Of a DNA stretch of 44,368 nt, positions 43,976 to 44,368 are shown in pieces. The position numbers and the translations under genes are program-made. The stretch's first letter is position 1. Every line of letters begins with the position of its first letter. Origin of the DNA: Gemmatimonadota bacterium (GTDB lineage Bacteria > Gemmatimonadota > Gemmatimonadetes > Longimicrobiales > Gaopeijiaceae); NCBI GenBank assembly GCA_009692105.1, contig SHZS01000008.1:1-44368 (forward strand), read 5' to 3'. Under the pieces are notes generated by a model, which worked only from the letters and a program-made list of their open reading frames with translations, was not told the origin of the DNA and searched no databases.

Positions 43976-44368
43976 TCACATACTCTCTAACGGCAGACCC
44001 GCGTCACCCCAAGCCGTGAAACCGCCCGTCAGGCTATAGACGGCAGTGTACCCGAGTTTCGCTAGACTGGCGGCCGCCTCCGTGCTCATGCGACCGGTCC
44101 TGCAGTACAGGACGATCTTGGCATTCTTGTCAGCCGGAAGCCTGTCGAGGTGCTGCTCGATCTCATTGAAGGGGATGGAGGCATCCGTGTCCGGCAGGTC
44201 ACCCTGGAAGGGGATGTGCACGTTGATCAGTGGGAAATCCTTGTGGGAGAGCATGGCCTGCAGCTCGGGCACGGTAACATCTTTGTAGGCGCCTCCGGCG
44301 ACCGCTACGGTCTGACCAACCTCCGAAGCAGCCTCGGTCTGCTCGCCACTTTCCGCACATGCAGTCAT
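43976..44368 (-). CDS. Exported rhodanese-domain protein (partial, start probably outside window)
   Basis: The 130 residues seen end in a rhodanese domain (about 27-125): VTVPELQAMLSHKDFPLINV, then the catalytic cysteine in IVLYCRTGRMSTEAA and GYTAVYSLTGGFTAWGDAGL. The visible N-terminus TACAESGEQTEAA looks like the stretch after a lipobox, so the true start with its signal peptide is probably beyond the right edge. The protein would be a periplasmic or outer-surface lipoprotein. Role unknown; link to corA is by operon only. Confidence 0.8.
   Translation of the reverse strand: MTACAESGEQTEAASEVGQTVAVAGGAYKDVTVPELQAMLSHKDFPLINVHIPFQGDLPDTDASIPFNEIEQHLDRLPADKNAKIVLYCRTGRMSTEAAASLAKLGYTAVYSLTGGFTAWGDAGLPLESM

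Overview
The window is high-GC (roughly two-thirds G+C), densely coded bacterial chromosome with many 4-base start/stop overlaps (GTGA, ATGA). Gene content suggests a member of Gemmatimonadota or a close relative: a DUF5715-like LysM protein, a barrel-less carboxypeptidase-regulatory/TonB-plug protein, several secreted M28 peptidases, a sulfite reductase with a long C-terminal extension, and a DR2241-type CbiX chelatase. The phylum is inferred from gene families; no rRNA or tRNA was seen. No phage, integrase, IS element or CRISPR array was found.

Layout. 1-5 kb (minus strand): a tightly coupled operon of sensor kinase, sigma-54 response regulator, family 2 glycosyltransferase and a membrane protein running off the left edge. 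5-9.2 kb: a DUF5715/LysM wall protein, Fe/Mn superoxide dismutase, acyl-CoA desaturase, IF-1 (TTG start), and a small membrane-anchored Cys-containing protein. 9.2-19.5 kb: phosphatidylserine decarboxylase, a TonB-plug-only protein, an M28 peptidase, an AddA/AddB-like helicase-nuclease pair, a 4-TM holin-fold protein and a frame-disrupted lipoprotein. 19.5-31 kb: the metabolic core, a sulfur block of MoeZ, an unknown coupled protein, sulfite reductase, PAPS reductase, CbiX-type chelatase and the divergent SUMT (cobA). Next come an ABC-2 exporter truncated by an apparent deletion, a 7Fe ferredoxin, a JAMM peptidase, a MoaD/ThiS-like carrier and threonine synthase. 31-37.7 kb: a HIBADH-type dehydrogenase, an M28-PDZ peptidase, an ABC exporter and a LemA/M48 pair. 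37.7-42.4 kb: a decayed stretch with at least four broken genes around intact DinB, aquaporin and VOC genes. 42.4-44.4 kb: a VOC protein, CorA and a rhodanese running off the right edge.

How the genes fit. cobA and the CbiX protein can make siroheme for the sulfite reductase; CysH supplies sulfite; the 7Fe ferredoxin could supply electrons. MoeZ (E1-like plus rhodanese) and the MoaD-like carrier could pass sulfur as a thiocarboxylate. The carrier ends in Gly-Gly plus five extra residues and is translationally coupled to a JAMM peptidase, the arrangement expected if the peptidase unmasks the Gly-Gly. Threonine synthase lies directly upstream, which suggests a carrier-dependent route to cysteine or homocysteine. 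This is the most interesting system in the window, but its substrate is an inference.
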